A program made the position numbers and the translations under genes. A stretch of DNA of 64,000 nt. Source: Flavobacteriia bacterium (GTDB lineage Bacteria > Bacteroidota > Bacteroidia > Flavobacteriales_D > Crocinitomicaceae). The DNA is taken from contig JAPLEV010000020.1 in assembly GCA_026391005.1 (NCBI GenBank), positions 1 through 64,000 of the forward strand. Direction: 5' to 3'. Within the stretch, counting starts at the first letter, position 1, and each line of letters starts with the position of its first letter. Below the pieces are notes generated by a model, which saw nothing but the letters and a program-made list of their open reading frames with translations, searched no databases and was not told where the DNA came from. Positions 40,429-49,617 of the stretch are shown in pieces.

Positions 40429-41445
40429 TTATCTCGATAAACGTTTTTGTTTATTGGAAGGCTTTTGATTAAGAAGAAAAAAGTCAAGTACTCCTTTTAA
40501 ATAACCCAACCCGTAAAACACATGTAAAATAAGATATGTTTTAAAAATTGCGAACCATTTTACCTTTTGATCTTTAAATTTAATTGAAAAATAAAAATTT
40601 AAAGAAATGTATCCTAAAAGAGGAATAGAAGATAGTATAAAAATAAACTTTCCACCGAAAAGTGAAATCAGCCAAAGAAAAATATAAAGCACAAAAAATG
40701 GGGGGACTACCTGGCGCAAAGTTGTCACTGCTTTGTGTTTTTTATTTACAAATACTTTCCAGTAACCGTACTGAAAAAATTGCCTTGAAAGAGAGGTATA
40801 AGAGCCGCGAACGTAATATTTTAATGAAAGTTCATTGTCAAAAAATATTTTACCTCCGGCCTTTTTTATGCGATAATTAAAATCATCATCCTGGTTTCTT
40901 ATTAATTCTTCGTCAAAAAAACCAATTTTATCAAAAACCCAATAAGGATACATAGGACTTGTTACAGTATCAGTAAAACCAGATTCGTTTAATGTTCTGA
41001 AATTCCCAATGCCCATTCCAAAGGAAGTTGACATGGCTTTTGAAATAACCTGACCCGTTTCATTAATGAACTCATTGATAATCTTACCACCAACACACCA
41101 AACAGTTGAATCATTCTCAATCCTTTGAATACTCTTTAATAAGTAATTACTGCTCAAAATATGCCTAGCGCCAACAATTTGTACATAATCCACCTTTCCT
41201 CCTGCGTGAATTCCCAAATTAAAAGCAAAAGGTGTAAGAAGATTTAAATTATCTATCAAATGTAAAAAGGGGTAGTTCTCCATTAAGTCAAGCACAATTT
41301 GACGCGTACCATCATCACTCATGCCGTCGACAATAAAAACATTTAATTCCGAATTATCAGCAAGCTCACACTTAAAAATGGCATCAATACACTCTGCGAT
41401 ATATTTACTTTCATTTCTGCAAGGCACAACTACTGAAATTTTCAT
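40429..41445 (-). CDS. Glycosyltransferase family 2 with C-terminal membrane segments
   Basis: 338 residues. The GT-A domain begins at once (MKISVVVPCRNESKYIAECI), with VDGMSDDGT as the nucleotide-binding region and NQDDDFNYRIKKAG as the acidic acceptor/catalytic region. After about residue 240 come hydrophobic segments (VPPFFVLYIFLWLISLFGG and FIFILSSIPLLGYISLNFYF), as in ExoA-type transferases of exopolysaccharide synthesis. It adds a sugar to the lipid-linked intermediate at the inner face. 42 bases before the aminotransferase gene and 4 bases after the polymerase-like gene. Confidence 0.88.
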   Translation of the reverse strand: MKISVVVPCRNESKYIAECIDAIFKCELADNSELNVFIVDGMSDDGTRQIVLDLMENYPFLHLIDNLNLLTPFAFNLGIHAGGKVDYVQIVGARHILSSNYLLKSIQRIENDSTVWCVGGKIINEFINETGQVISKAMSTSFGMGIGNFRTLNESGFTDTVTSPMYPYWVFDKIGFFDEELIRNQDDDFNYRIKKAGGKIFFDNELSLKYYVRGSYTSLSRQFFQYGYWKVFVNKKHKAVTTLRQVVPPFFVLYIFLWLISLFGGKFIFILSSIPLLGYISLNFYFSIKFKDQKVKWFAIFKTYLILHVFYGLGYLKGVLDFFLLNQKPSNKQKRLSR

Positions 41446-41449
41446 TGTA

Positions 41450-42706
41450 TTAATCTTTAAGCACTAATTTAGTTTTTACTGTGTTCAACTTGAGAAATAA
41501 GAAACAGGCAAAAAAAGCAATAAAGGGCGCGGTTGCCCCCCCATCCATTAAATCATAGCCAATTGAAGAAAAAACAAGACAAAGAACAAATGAAACCTGA
41601 GCAATTTCTCGCTCATTATATGCTACCCTAAATAAAAATAATAAATACAAAAGAAAAATAATAAAGCCAAGAATACCATGTTTTAAAAGTATCCTTGCAT
41701 ACTGATTATGGGGAGCTGTTTTTTCTTTTAGATTACAATATCGATTATTGACTTTATAATTTTTAGTCAATTCATCTAGCCAATCGCCACTACCTACTCC
41801 AAAAATTGGCTGCTTTTGTACTATTTCATAACAGGAAATAATAGCGTTATAGCGCAAGGAAGTAGAGCTACAATTATTAATTCCCTCAGGAGCTTTATCA
41901 CCTTTCGATGCCTCTTTTGGATTAATTGTAATAGTGCGAGATTGTTGAAGGCCTGATTGAAATCGTCCTTTAAAAATTGGAATTTGCAATAGTATTCCTG
42001 AAAAGACTAAAAGAACTATAGCAAACCACTTTTTTTTGTTCTTCCAATTAAGAAAAAATAAAATAAAGAGGCTGAATAAAGTTATTAAAATCATAATTCT
42101 ACTCTGTAATTGTAACTGAATTAAAACAAGAAAAAGCAATGTTATTTGTAGAAGAAAAGTTTGTTTTTTGTTTAGATCATTTCGTAAAAAAAACTCTGTA
42201 AGAGCAGCAATCGCAAACATATTGAAAATAGAATACGAATTTGTATTCGTTACCAATGAAGAATAAAAGAAGTGACTCAAATCCCCATCTTGAAAGTAAT
42301 AAAGAGATGATTTTGCGAGACTAAAAAAGAGGAAAAGCAGTAAACCCGTACAAAAAACAAGTAGAAGTATATTTTGAAATCTTTTATTATTAGCGTGAAA
42401 GGAAAGAAGAAGGGGAAAGATAATAAAAGGCAATAAACGTCCAAGATCTTCAAATGCTTTGGTAAAGTTTTCAGTATTTATTAAGCCAACGCAAAAAATA
42501 ATAAACGGAATACACAAGATAAATACGTTAAAAACATTTCCTTTAAAGGAAGATTTTTTTTGAACTACCTGATAAACGACTGCTAAAAAAAGAACAATAA
42601 TTCCAACTGGCACCAAATCTATATAGATTATGGTTATGGCGTTAAACAATAAAGCCCATTCAGTCCATGATAATTGCCGAGCACGAATAAAAACAGATTG
42701 TATCAT
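41450..42706 (-). CDS. O-antigen ligase/polymerase-like membrane protein (Wzy/WaaL superfamily)
   Basis: The ATG at 42704-42706 overlaps the upstream gene's TGA (ATGA). It is preferred to an upstream ATG that would give 67 bases of overlap; the product is 418 residues. About ten hydrophobic segments with a large periplasmic loop (about residues 240-340) include GVGSGDWLDEL and, after it, TAPHNQYARILLKHGILG, the H-N-x-[YF] motif of Wzy_C proteins. It probably polymerises or ligates lipid-linked repeat units in the periplasm. A second, unlike member lies at 44691-45911. Confidence 0.82.
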   Translation of the reverse strand: MIQSVFIRARQLSWTEWALLFNAITIIYIDLVPVGIIVLFLAVVYQVVQKKSSFKGNVFNVFILCIPFIIFCVGLINTENFTKAFEDLGRLLPFIIFPLLLSFHANNKRFQNILLLVFCTGLLLFLFFSLAKSSLYYFQDGDLSHFFYSSLVTNTNSYSIFNMFAIAALTEFFLRNDLNKKQTFLLQITLLFLVLIQLQLQSRIMILITLFSLFILFFLNWKNKKKWFAIVLLVFSGILLQIPIFKGRFQSGLQQSRTITINPKEASKGDKAPEGINNCSSTSLRYNAIISCYEIVQKQPIFGVGSGDWLDELTKNYKVNNRYCNLKEKTAPHNQYARILLKHGILGFIIFLLYLLFLFRVAYNEREIAQVSFVLCLVFSSIGYDLMDGGATAPFIAFFACFLFLKLNTVKTKLVLKD

Positions 42707-43815
42707 ACTTTCCCTTCGTTTTTTAATTGCCGATAAATAAGCACTAATTTTTCTTCTTCGATTGCCCAATTGTATTTTTCAATTACTGCTTTTCTTCCAT
42801 TTTCACCCATTTGCTTTGCGCGATCGTCATTTGATAAAACAATTTGAATAGCTGCGGCAATTTCTTTAGGACTTTGCGGATCTACAGTGATACCGCAATC
42901 AGCAAACTTAATTATATCATTCCATAATGGAAAGTTACTTGCAATTACTGGCATGCCAGCCAACATGTATTCAAACATTTTAATAGGTAACGATTCGAGG
43001 TAGTTCGCTTGTGGATAAAGCGTCACAATCCCAATTTTTGAATTATTCAAGACTTCAATAATTTTATCCCTAGAAAGATAACCAAAATCGTTTACTGTTT
43101 CCCACCCGGGCATATTCATTAACTCATCTTTAAGTGAAGCAGGTGAATAAGTCCCTGCGATATTTAGCGATACTTTCGGTTCAATTGAAATCGCTTCAAC
43201 CAATTCTCTAATTCCTCTAATTATAGTGATCCCACCAACGTAACAAACCGAATTACTACGGGATTGCCAAAGTGGTAGTAGCGTGTTCTCCTCTAGGATA
43301 GGATAGTTACAAATAGCTACTGTGTTTGGATTAATGTGAATAAATCGCTTTCTTATTGTTGGTGTGGACACTACCAAAAAAGTGAATCTTTTGGCTGCCC
43401 TATTTTCGTACCATTCAAAAACAGAAGCAATTTTTTTTCTCAGGAAATATGGAATCCAATGCTTTCCTAAAATTTGCCTTGGAACATCTTCATGAGCATC
43501 GTAAATGACTTTCTTCCCTCTTTTCAAAAGCTTCAATCCAAAAGGAATCAATTCGGGATCATGAAAATGATAGATCTCAGCATCAATCTTAAGAGCAAGT
43601 TGATAAACTGTTCTTGTTGTTTTTAGCATGCGGTTTAATCTAGAAGTATTTTTGCTTACAAAACTGTGAATATTAACCCCTTTTTCGATCCTAGAAAGGG
43701 TATTCGGAACAATTAAATGAACATCAAAGCCATTCTTACTTAAACTTACACACTCTTTATGAAATATCCTTATATCCCCGTCGTGATGAGCACTTGTTAA
43801 GTGGCATACTTTCAT
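42703..43815 (-). CDS. Glycosyltransferase family 4 (GT-B)
   Basis: 370 residues. N-terminal Rossmann half starts MKVCHLTSAHHDGDIRIFHKE, with YHFHDPELIPFGL in the acceptor side. The C-terminal half has VCYVGGITIIRGIRELVEAI and the E-x7-E-like donor site PIKMFEYMLAGMPVIASNFP. Retaining GT4 enzymes use nucleotide sugars to extend the lipid-linked glycan in the cytoplasm. First recognised gene of the minus-strand polysaccharide operon; translationally coupled to the downstream polymerase-like gene. Confidence 0.88.
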   Translation of the reverse strand: MKVCHLTSAHHDGDIRIFHKECVSLSKNGFDVHLIVPNTLSRIEKGVNIHSFVSKNTSRLNRMLKTTRTVYQLALKIDAEIYHFHDPELIPFGLKLLKRGKKVIYDAHEDVPRQILGKHWIPYFLRKKIASVFEWYENRAAKRFTFLVVSTPTIRKRFIHINPNTVAICNYPILEENTLLPLWQSRSNSVCYVGGITIIRGIRELVEAISIEPKVSLNIAGTYSPASLKDELMNMPGWETVNDFGYLSRDKIIEVLNNSKIGIVTLYPQANYLESLPIKMFEYMLAGMPVIASNFPLWNDIIKFADCGITVDPQSPKEIAAAIQIVLSNDDRAKQMGENGRKAVIEKYNWAIEEEKLVLIYRQLKNEGKV

Positions 43816-44134
43816 AGTTTTAAAGTTTTACAATCTGTTGAAAATAAAAATTGTCAAAAGGAAACGATACCCTTAGGCCGAAAATAAGATTGTCAAATAT
43901 GGCGATTAAAATAAAATAACTGTAAAAAGAATTAATAATTACCTTACGCATACTATTGATGAATATAAAATGAAAGATTTTAACTTCCATTTGTTCTTTT
44001 TTAACATTGCTGTTCTGTCCCATCTATCACAAATGTAATGAAATTGAATAAAGGAGTTGCAGAGTCTTAATTTGCCTAATTAGCTATGGTGACTTACTGT
44101 TTTTTATTAACTTCGTTATACTTAGTAGAAGAAA
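43816..44134. other. Divergent intergenic region of the polysaccharide cluster
   Basis: 319 bases between a minus-strand glycosyltransferase and a plus-strand acyltransferase. A 67-codon frame (43820-44023, minus) ends 4 bases before the glycosyltransferase start. Its product (hydrophobic and Phe-rich, ending FQQIVKL) looks like no family I know and could be a remnant or chance. The right part should hold divergent promoters; TTATACTTAG near 44112-44121 is a weak -7 candidate for the plus strand. Confidence 0.4.
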
Positions 44135-44710
44135 ATGTACGTTTCAAACAGCTTATTGCAAAAAATTATTCGTCGAATATTCCCCATAGGGATGCCTAGG
44201 ATGGTCGGAATAATAAGAGATAATAACAAAAATAGAATCCCAAAAACTCGAATTTCCAGCAGTACATTTATTGATCATCCTGAATCATTAGAACTAGGGG
44301 CTAACGTTTATATTGGGCATCATAATTTTATTGAGGCAAGCCAAGGGATTATTATTCATGAAGGCTGTCAACTTACCTCATTTATAACCATGACAAGCCA
44401 TTCAAGCCATTTATCGTTGCGTATTTATGGTGCTAATTATGCTGGCGCTGATATGAAAGGATATGTAAAAGGAAAAATAGAAATTGGCCGCTATTCATTT
44501 ATTGGTCCTCATGTCACAATAATGCCAGAAACGCATATTGGAAAAGGATGCATCGTATCGGCCTATAGCTATGTAAAAGGAGATTTTCCAGATTTTTCAA
44601 TTATTGCTGGAAATCCTGCTAAAGTAATTGGTGATACGAGAACAATAGATGAATCATTTTTAAAAGAAAATCCGTCACTAAAATCTAATTATGATGCTTG
44701 GGCGAAATGA
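44135..44710 (+). CDS. Hexapeptide-repeat (left-handed beta-helix) acyltransferase
   Basis: 191 residues. From about 55 to 165 the [LIV]-G-x-x-x-x turns of a left-handed beta-helix are seen (LELGANVYIGHHNFIEA, GIIIHEGC, KIEIGRYSFIGPHVTIMP, HIGKGCIVSAYSYVKGD), closing with SIIAGNPAKVIG. His residues in TSHSSH are likely in the active site. WbbJ-type enzymes O-acetylate surface-polysaccharide sugars with acetyl-CoA. First gene of the plus-strand arm; the next gene starts 20 bases before its end. Confidence 0.88.
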   Translation: MYVSNSLLQKIIRRIFPIGMPRMVGIIRDNNKNRIPKTRISSSTFIDHPESLELGANVYIGHHNFIEASQGIIIHEGCQLTSFITMTSHSSHLSLRIYGANYAGADMKGYVKGKIEIGRYSFIGPHVTIMPETHIGKGCIVSAYSYVKGDFPDFSIIAGNPAKVIGDTRTIDESFLKENPSLKSNYDAWAK

Positions 44711-45911
44711 ATTTAGCATATCATTTTTAGGATTCTTTTTATTGTTTGCTGCTATCCTTCTTCCCGACATTAAACTCAACGCTTTTATGCCGGCTATACA
44801 ATTGATAGACTTTTTACTCCCTTTGCTATTATTAGTGGTTTGGATAAATAGAAAAAATAACACCATTCGATTTTATAGCTTTATTCCCTTAGTTTTTAGC
44901 GTTTATATTTTTATTTCAATTTTCATTACCAACAACTACAGCGATTTGAATCCTTATTTCGAAGTATATAAAATGTTAAAAATCGCTCTTTTAATCTTGT
45001 TTTTTTCGCTAATAAATTTTAATTCAATCAAAAAATTTGTTCATGTTCTTTTCGGCGTACTAGTTTTTGTTAATTTATTACATTTTTTTAATTTATTTGG
45101 CATTAATTTTTTTCTAGAAAACTATTACAACGGAGGCATTCACATTCAGTTATTCGGATTAAATTCTTTGGGTGATCCTGCCGTTAAGCGATTAGTTGGT
45201 ACCATGGGCAATCCAAATATTAATGGCTTGCTCTTTGGAATGTTCACTATATTTTATTTCCCCTTTAAATTTAAGCAAAAAGAGTTGATTGGATTTTTCG
45301 CTGCACTACTAATGACATTTTTGTGTCAATCACGTACTATATTGGTTATAATCATAGCCATATTATTTTTTATGTTCCTATTTCATCGTCATACATTTAA
45401 TCTAAAACAATGGCTTACCCTATTAATTGGAACTAGCACGATTTACATTTTGGCGTGGATGTTAGTTACTTCCTTTTTTAAATATAATTCATACAATAAT
45501 AGTTTGCTTGACGGAACGGCATTTCACAGTGGTTCTGTCAGAGGACGGTGGGAGTCTTGGGAACTCTTGTGGAATATGATTATTAAACATCCAATTTTTG
45601 GCTACGGCCCAAACAAAAACTTTTTTTATGTAAACCGCATTTATTCAGAAAATGAATACCTTTTAATGACGTGGCGTTATGGAATAATTGGTTTGTTGTT
45701 TTACTTGAGTATCTTTACTTATCCTTTTATTAAATTCATTAAAAAGATAGAACCCTACACAATTCAAGCGGTATTATTAATTCTATTAATGTCCATTAGC
45801 GCCTTAACGAATAATCCACTAACAGAAAAGAATATGATGTTAGTCTATATTTTCGGAATTAGCTGGGCTTTTAATAATTACAACAATAAAGAGTCACATG
45901 CCGAAGATTAA
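44691..45911 (+). CDS. Second O-antigen ligase/polymerase-like membrane protein
   Basis: 406 residues with about ten spans; starts inside the acyltransferase gene (20-base overlap). The periplasmic loop region contains RLVGTMGNPNINGLLFGM, SVRGRWESWELL and IFGYGPNKNFFYVNR, matching the Wzy_C layout, but the H-N-x-Y element of the other polymerase is replaced by a NEYLLMTWRYGIIGLLFYL segment. It is thus a different subfamily. One of the two may polymerise repeat units and the other ligate them. Confidence 0.82.
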   Translation: MMLGRNEFSISFLGFFLLFAAILLPDIKLNAFMPAIQLIDFLLPLLLLVVWINRKNNTIRFYSFIPLVFSVYIFISIFITNNYSDLNPYFEVYKMLKIALLILFFSLINFNSIKKFVHVLFGVLVFVNLLHFFNLFGINFFLENYYNGGIHIQLFGLNSLGDPAVKRLVGTMGNPNINGLLFGMFTIFYFPFKFKQKELIGFFAALLMTFLCQSRTILVIIIAILFFMFLFHRHTFNLKQWLTLLIGTSTIYILAWMLVTSFFKYNSYNNSLLDGTAFHSGSVRGRWESWELLWNMIIKHPIFGYGPNKNFFYVNRIYSENEYLLMTWRYGIIGLLFYLSIFTYPFIKFIKKIEPYTIQAVLLILLMSISALTNNPLTEKNMMLVYIFGISWAFNNYNNKESHAED

Positions 45912-46932
45912 CAAACTTTTACTCATAGGTGGTAGTAATGGAAGCACCCATTTGCGAAATTTTCACAACCTAATAGCAGATCAATTTGAAACAATCTTAG
46001 TGGTGAGTAATCAGCATGTTGATTTTTCTTCCTGCGAAGTAATCAATTTCAGCTTAAGAAATCCCATTCAATTTTGGCGAAATGTGCGCGCACTTAAACA
46101 AATTATTGAAGCATTTACACCTGATATAATCCACGTGCATCAAGCCAATTCGTTCGGCTTTATGACTGCTCTTGCGAATCAAAAAAAAATACCGCTCGTT
46201 CTTACAACTTGGGGAAGCGATGTTCTACTGCTTCCGCATAAAAGTTTTTTACATCGTTGGATGGTCAAGTATGTCCTGAACAAAGCAGATCAAATTACGG
46301 CAGATGCACAATTTATGGCTTCGGCAATACATCAACTTATTGGTTCTAAAACCGTGCTCATCGCAAATTTTGGAGTGGATATCGACACCAGTAACAATGC
46401 AATTATAAAGAAAAAAATAATCTACTCCAATAGGATGCATGCCCCTCTTTATCAAATAGAAAAAATTATTGAAGAAAGTGCCGATTTCCTCAAGTCAAAC
46501 GCTGATTGGTCTATTAAAATTGCTGGAAATGGTAAAAACACCATTGCATTAGAAAAATTAGCGGCTAAAAATTTACCTTCTGATAGTTATGAATTTGTGG
46601 GGTTTTTAAATAATGAGCAAAACAAAGAAAATTACCAAAGTGCTACTATATACGTTTCTATACCTTCAAGTGATGGCACTTCAATCAGTCTTTTAGAAGC
46701 GATGGCCTACGGATGCATTCCTATTGTTTCTAACTTACCTGCCAACAAAGAATGGATTGACTCAGCTATAAACGGGATAATCTATAACGGTGATTTGAGT
46801 GAATCAATTCGACAATCGTTACGACTTTCTATTCCACAGGTTCAAAAACTTAATCTTGAACATATAGAAAAAAGAGCAACAAAAGAGGTGAATAAAAAGG
46901 CCTTTGTTAGTCTATACATCAATATTAGATGA
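45898..46932 (+). CDS. Glycosyltransferase family 4
   Basis: 344 residues, overlapping the upstream gene by 14 bases. N-terminal half: KLLLIGGSNGSTHLRNFHN, TPDIIHVHQANSFGFMTAL, LTTWGSDVLLLPHK. C-terminal half: IKIAGNGKNTIALEKLAAK and the donor site SSDGTSISLLEAMAYGCIPIVSNLPANKEWI. The conserved W-G-S-D is the acceptor-side motif of GT4 enzymes acting on surface glycans. Last gene of the plus-strand arm, convergent with the DEAD-box helicase gene. Confidence 0.88.
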   Translation: MPKINKLLLIGGSNGSTHLRNFHNLIADQFETILVVSNQHVDFSSCEVINFSLRNPIQFWRNVRALKQIIEAFTPDIIHVHQANSFGFMTALANQKKIPLVLTTWGSDVLLLPHKSFLHRWMVKYVLNKADQITADAQFMASAIHQLIGSKTVLIANFGVDIDTSNNAIIKKKIIYSNRMHAPLYQIEKIIEESADFLKSNADWSIKIAGNGKNTIALEKLAAKNLPSDSYEFVGFLNNEQNKENYQSATIYVSIPSSDGTSISLLEAMAYGCIPIVSNLPANKEWIDSAINGIIYNGDLSESIRQSLRLSIPQVQKLNLEHIEKRATKEVNKKAFVSLYINIR

Positions 46933-46975
46933 ATTTTTCCTTGTTCAAACAACTTTTGATACTTAGCAAATAGGA

Positions 46976-48172
46976 CTAATTCCTGCGATTCGTTTTGAAT
47001 GGCCTTCTTGATGAATTCGATTGAATATTAAATTCAGGACCCGCTCCTAATTCTATCGGAAGAGAAACTTGCGTGATATCACTTTCGATTAACTTTTGAA
47101 TTTGCGCGAGTTTTTTCATATCCTTCTCGTTCACAAGTGTTATTGCTTCGCCTTTTGTGTTTGCACGAGCAGTGCGACCAACACGATGCACATAATCTTC
47201 CGCATCAAAAGGAGTATCATAATTGATTACCAAATTAATTTCTTTGATGTCAATTCCACGGCTCATAACATCTGTTGCTACAACGATTCTAATTCGTTTA
47301 GAACGAAATCCTTGAAGCACTTCTTCTCGTTCACTTTGATCTAAATTTGATGAAACACCTTGAGAGGGAAAGCCATTTTTGCGAAGAGAATGTACAATTT
47401 CACTGACTTTACGTTTTGACGAAGTAAAAATAATAATGGATGAATAATTTGGTCTTTCCGTAAGAATATGCTTGATAAGCGGTACTTTTTGATTGTCATA
47501 AGTCAAGTATACAGCTTGTTTCACACCTTCTGCTGGCTTTGAAATAGAAAGTGTTATTTCTTCTGGACTCTTCAATATTTTCTTGGCTAATTCCCTGATT
47601 TTATTAGGCATTGTTGCACTAAACATAAGCGTTTGACGCTTTTCTGGTAGCTTTGAAATAATTGACATTAGATCATCTGTAAAACCCATATCTAACATCT
47701 TATCCGCTTCATCCAACACTAAATGTTTCACTTTCGAAAAATCTACATATCCTTGCGCAATGTGCGAAAGTAATTTTCCTGGAGTTGCAACAATAATATC
47801 AGTTCCATCTTTGAGTGCAGCTTTTTGAAGATCCCAATCTTTACCGCTTCCACCACCATAAATTGCTTTTGAACCAACGGAAACGAAATAGGAAAGTCCT
47901 TGAATTTCTTGCTCAATTTGAACGGCTAATTCACGCGTAGGCACAATGATTAATGTGTCGATGGAATAATCTTCTTTACCCGTTAATTTATTTAGTATTG
48001 GAAGTATGAATGCCGCGGTTTTACCTGTTCCGGTTTGGGCGCAAGCAATTAAATCCTTATTACCTAAAATTTGAGGGATGGCTAATTGTTGAATCGGTGT
48101 TGCGTTAACGAATCCCATGTGTGAAATTGCTTCCAACAACTGTTCGTTAAGATTTAATTCTGTAAATTTCAT
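46976..48172 (-). CDS. DEAD-box RNA helicase (RhlE-like)
   Basis: 398 residues with the full motif set: Q motif TPIQQLAIP, Walker A AQTGTGKTAAF, PTRELAVQ, TPGKLL, LDEADKMLDMGF, SATMP, IIFTSSKRK, ATDVMSRGIDIKEI and HRVGRTARA. The C-terminal extension is short and basic (SSRRPFKTNRRN), as in small RhlE-type enzymes. It unwinds RNA in ribosome assembly, mRNA turnover or cold adaptation. It interrupts the polysaccharide genes on the minus strand and is probably not part of that pathway. Confidence 0.93.
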   Translation of the reverse strand: MKFTELNLNEQLLEAISHMGFVNATPIQQLAIPQILGNKDLIACAQTGTGKTAAFILPILNKLTGKEDYSIDTLIIVPTRELAVQIEQEIQGLSYFVSVGSKAIYGGGSGKDWDLQKAALKDGTDIIVATPGKLLSHIAQGYVDFSKVKHLVLDEADKMLDMGFTDDLMSIISKLPEKRQTLMFSATMPNKIRELAKKILKSPEEITLSISKPAEGVKQAVYLTYDNQKVPLIKHILTERPNYSSIIIFTSSKRKVSEIVHSLRKNGFPSQGVSSNLDQSEREEVLQGFRSKRIRIVVATDVMSRGIDIKEINLVINYDTPFDAEDYVHRVGRTARANTKGEAITLVNEKDMKKLAQIQKLIESDITQVSLPIELGAGPEFNIQSNSSRRPFKTNRRN

Positions 48173-48276
48173 GTTGGCAATAAAGTTACTAATAAAAGGC
48201 GGTTATGGAATAGAATCGCCAAAACCAACTAATCTCATTATATTTTTTTGATCCCAATTATTAACCTTAATAGCAA

Positions 48277-49569
48277 TTAAATATGTTTAGCAGATGCCTT
48301 TTTAGCCAAAGAATAAAAAACTACCAAGGTGAAAACCAACCATACTGCCTGGGCATAAGAAATAATTTGTAAGGTAAAGTCAAATACCTCCTCACTATTT
48401 CCGTAATTCATCGGTAATAGCCACAAGGGAAGTAGTTGAATAAGGGAGCTAACGACACCAAATAGAAAGGCAATCTTTTGCTTCCCAATAATCAAAGGAA
48501 GGGCTGTAATTGGAGAAAGGATAAAATTAAATAGTAACCACACTGACATCGTTTCAGAATAGGCACCAGCCTGGCCCCAATTAGGCCCAAATACAAAAAT
48601 GAAGATGGGTTCGCCATAAAAAAACAAGATAGAAAAAGGCACGATAGACAAAGCCGATAATAGCAATAACATTCTGGTCAGCAAAGGCATTATTGATTTA
48701 TGTTGATTGTATAATTCAGACGCTTTATTATAGAATACTTGTCCTAAAGACACGCCAACTAGCATTAAAGGAATGCGCAACATGGTATAAGAATGATTAA
48801 AGGATCCATAAATACCAACAGAATAGTAAGTAAAAATTAAGGTGGCAATTAACATGTCTCTGCCATTATCTACAAAGACGTGAGGTAAATTCAAGGTGGG
48901 AAATTCTTTGTGCTCACGCATTAGCCCCCTCGTTTTTTTATTGGAGATGCTAACCTTGAATTTAGATCGGATTTTCTTAAAGTTAAAGGCGAATTCTAAG
49001 GAAGAAAGAAAATACCCAAAAAGCGTGGCTAAAATTAATCCAAATGCGCTCAAATGAAAGAACGCAAATAACCATTTCAAGAGATTTGCGACCAAAGAAT
49101 TAACTATTTTATGTCTTGAAATAATGGGGTATTGGCCCATTCGAACCGACCAGCTAGTTCCAACATTGATGATAATTACAAATGAAGTTCCGAGAATGGT
49201 AAAAAGATAAAACCACCACTCAAATGCATTTCCTAAACCAGATACTATTAAAAACAGAAAAACAAGTGCCACAATAATCAGCACCACCAGGGAAATCAAA
49301 TAGGCCAAGCGATACAGTAAAAAAGAATGCTCATCTTTTTTAGGCAAGGGCAAGGCCGCTTCGTAGCGCAAGGTAGCAACTGCTGCAATAAAGCCCGTAA
49401 GTCGCATATAGAAACCGAGTTCTCCCATTTCCTCAGTGCTGTATAGACGCGTTAATATAGGCGCTATTGCGTAGCCAATTAGCTGAGCAATTAGCGTCCC
49501 TGACATCAGCACTGTAAATGATTTAAAGAAATCTCCTTTTACAATTGAGCTAATTCTATTTAAGTCCAT
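48277..49569 (-). CDS. Wzx-type flippase (MATE/MOP oligosaccharide exporter)
   Basis: 430 residues from the ATG at 49567-49569 (MDLNRISSIVKGDFFKSF); a longer frame would run 66 bases into the divergent dehydrogenase gene. About 12-14 spans with the entry motif FTVLMSGTLIAQLIGYAIAPILTRLYSTEEMGELG, typical of polysaccharide flippases, which move undecaprenyl-linked repeat units across the inner membrane. It supplies the Wzx function that the cluster at 38.6-46.9 kb otherwise lacks. Ends with a basic tail. Confidence 0.88.
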   Translation of the reverse strand: MDLNRISSIVKGDFFKSFTVLMSGTLIAQLIGYAIAPILTRLYSTEEMGELGFYMRLTGFIAAVATLRYEAALPLPKKDEHSFLLYRLAYLISLVVLIIVALVFLFLIVSGLGNAFEWWFYLFTILGTSFVIIINVGTSWSVRMGQYPIISRHKIVNSLVANLLKWLFAFFHLSAFGLILATLFGYFLSSLEFAFNFKKIRSKFKVSISNKKTRGLMREHKEFPTLNLPHVFVDNGRDMLIATLIFTYYSVGIYGSFNHSYTMLRIPLMLVGVSLGQVFYNKASELYNQHKSIMPLLTRMLLLLSALSIVPFSILFFYGEPIFIFVFGPNWGQAGAYSETMSVWLLFNFILSPITALPLIIGKQKIAFLFGVVSSLIQLLPLWLLPMNYGNSEEVFDFTLQIISYAQAVWLVFTLVVFYSLAKKASAKHI

Positions 49570-49617
49570 ACTTGACAAAGATACTATGATTATATTTGTT
49601 AAATAAATCTTATTAAA

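Noticed and set aside
43820..44023. 67-residue minus-strand frame just before the glycosyltransferase
   Set aside because: Low-quality, Phe/Ile-rich composition without a family; kept only as a note in the intergenic entry because it ends 4 bases before the next gene.
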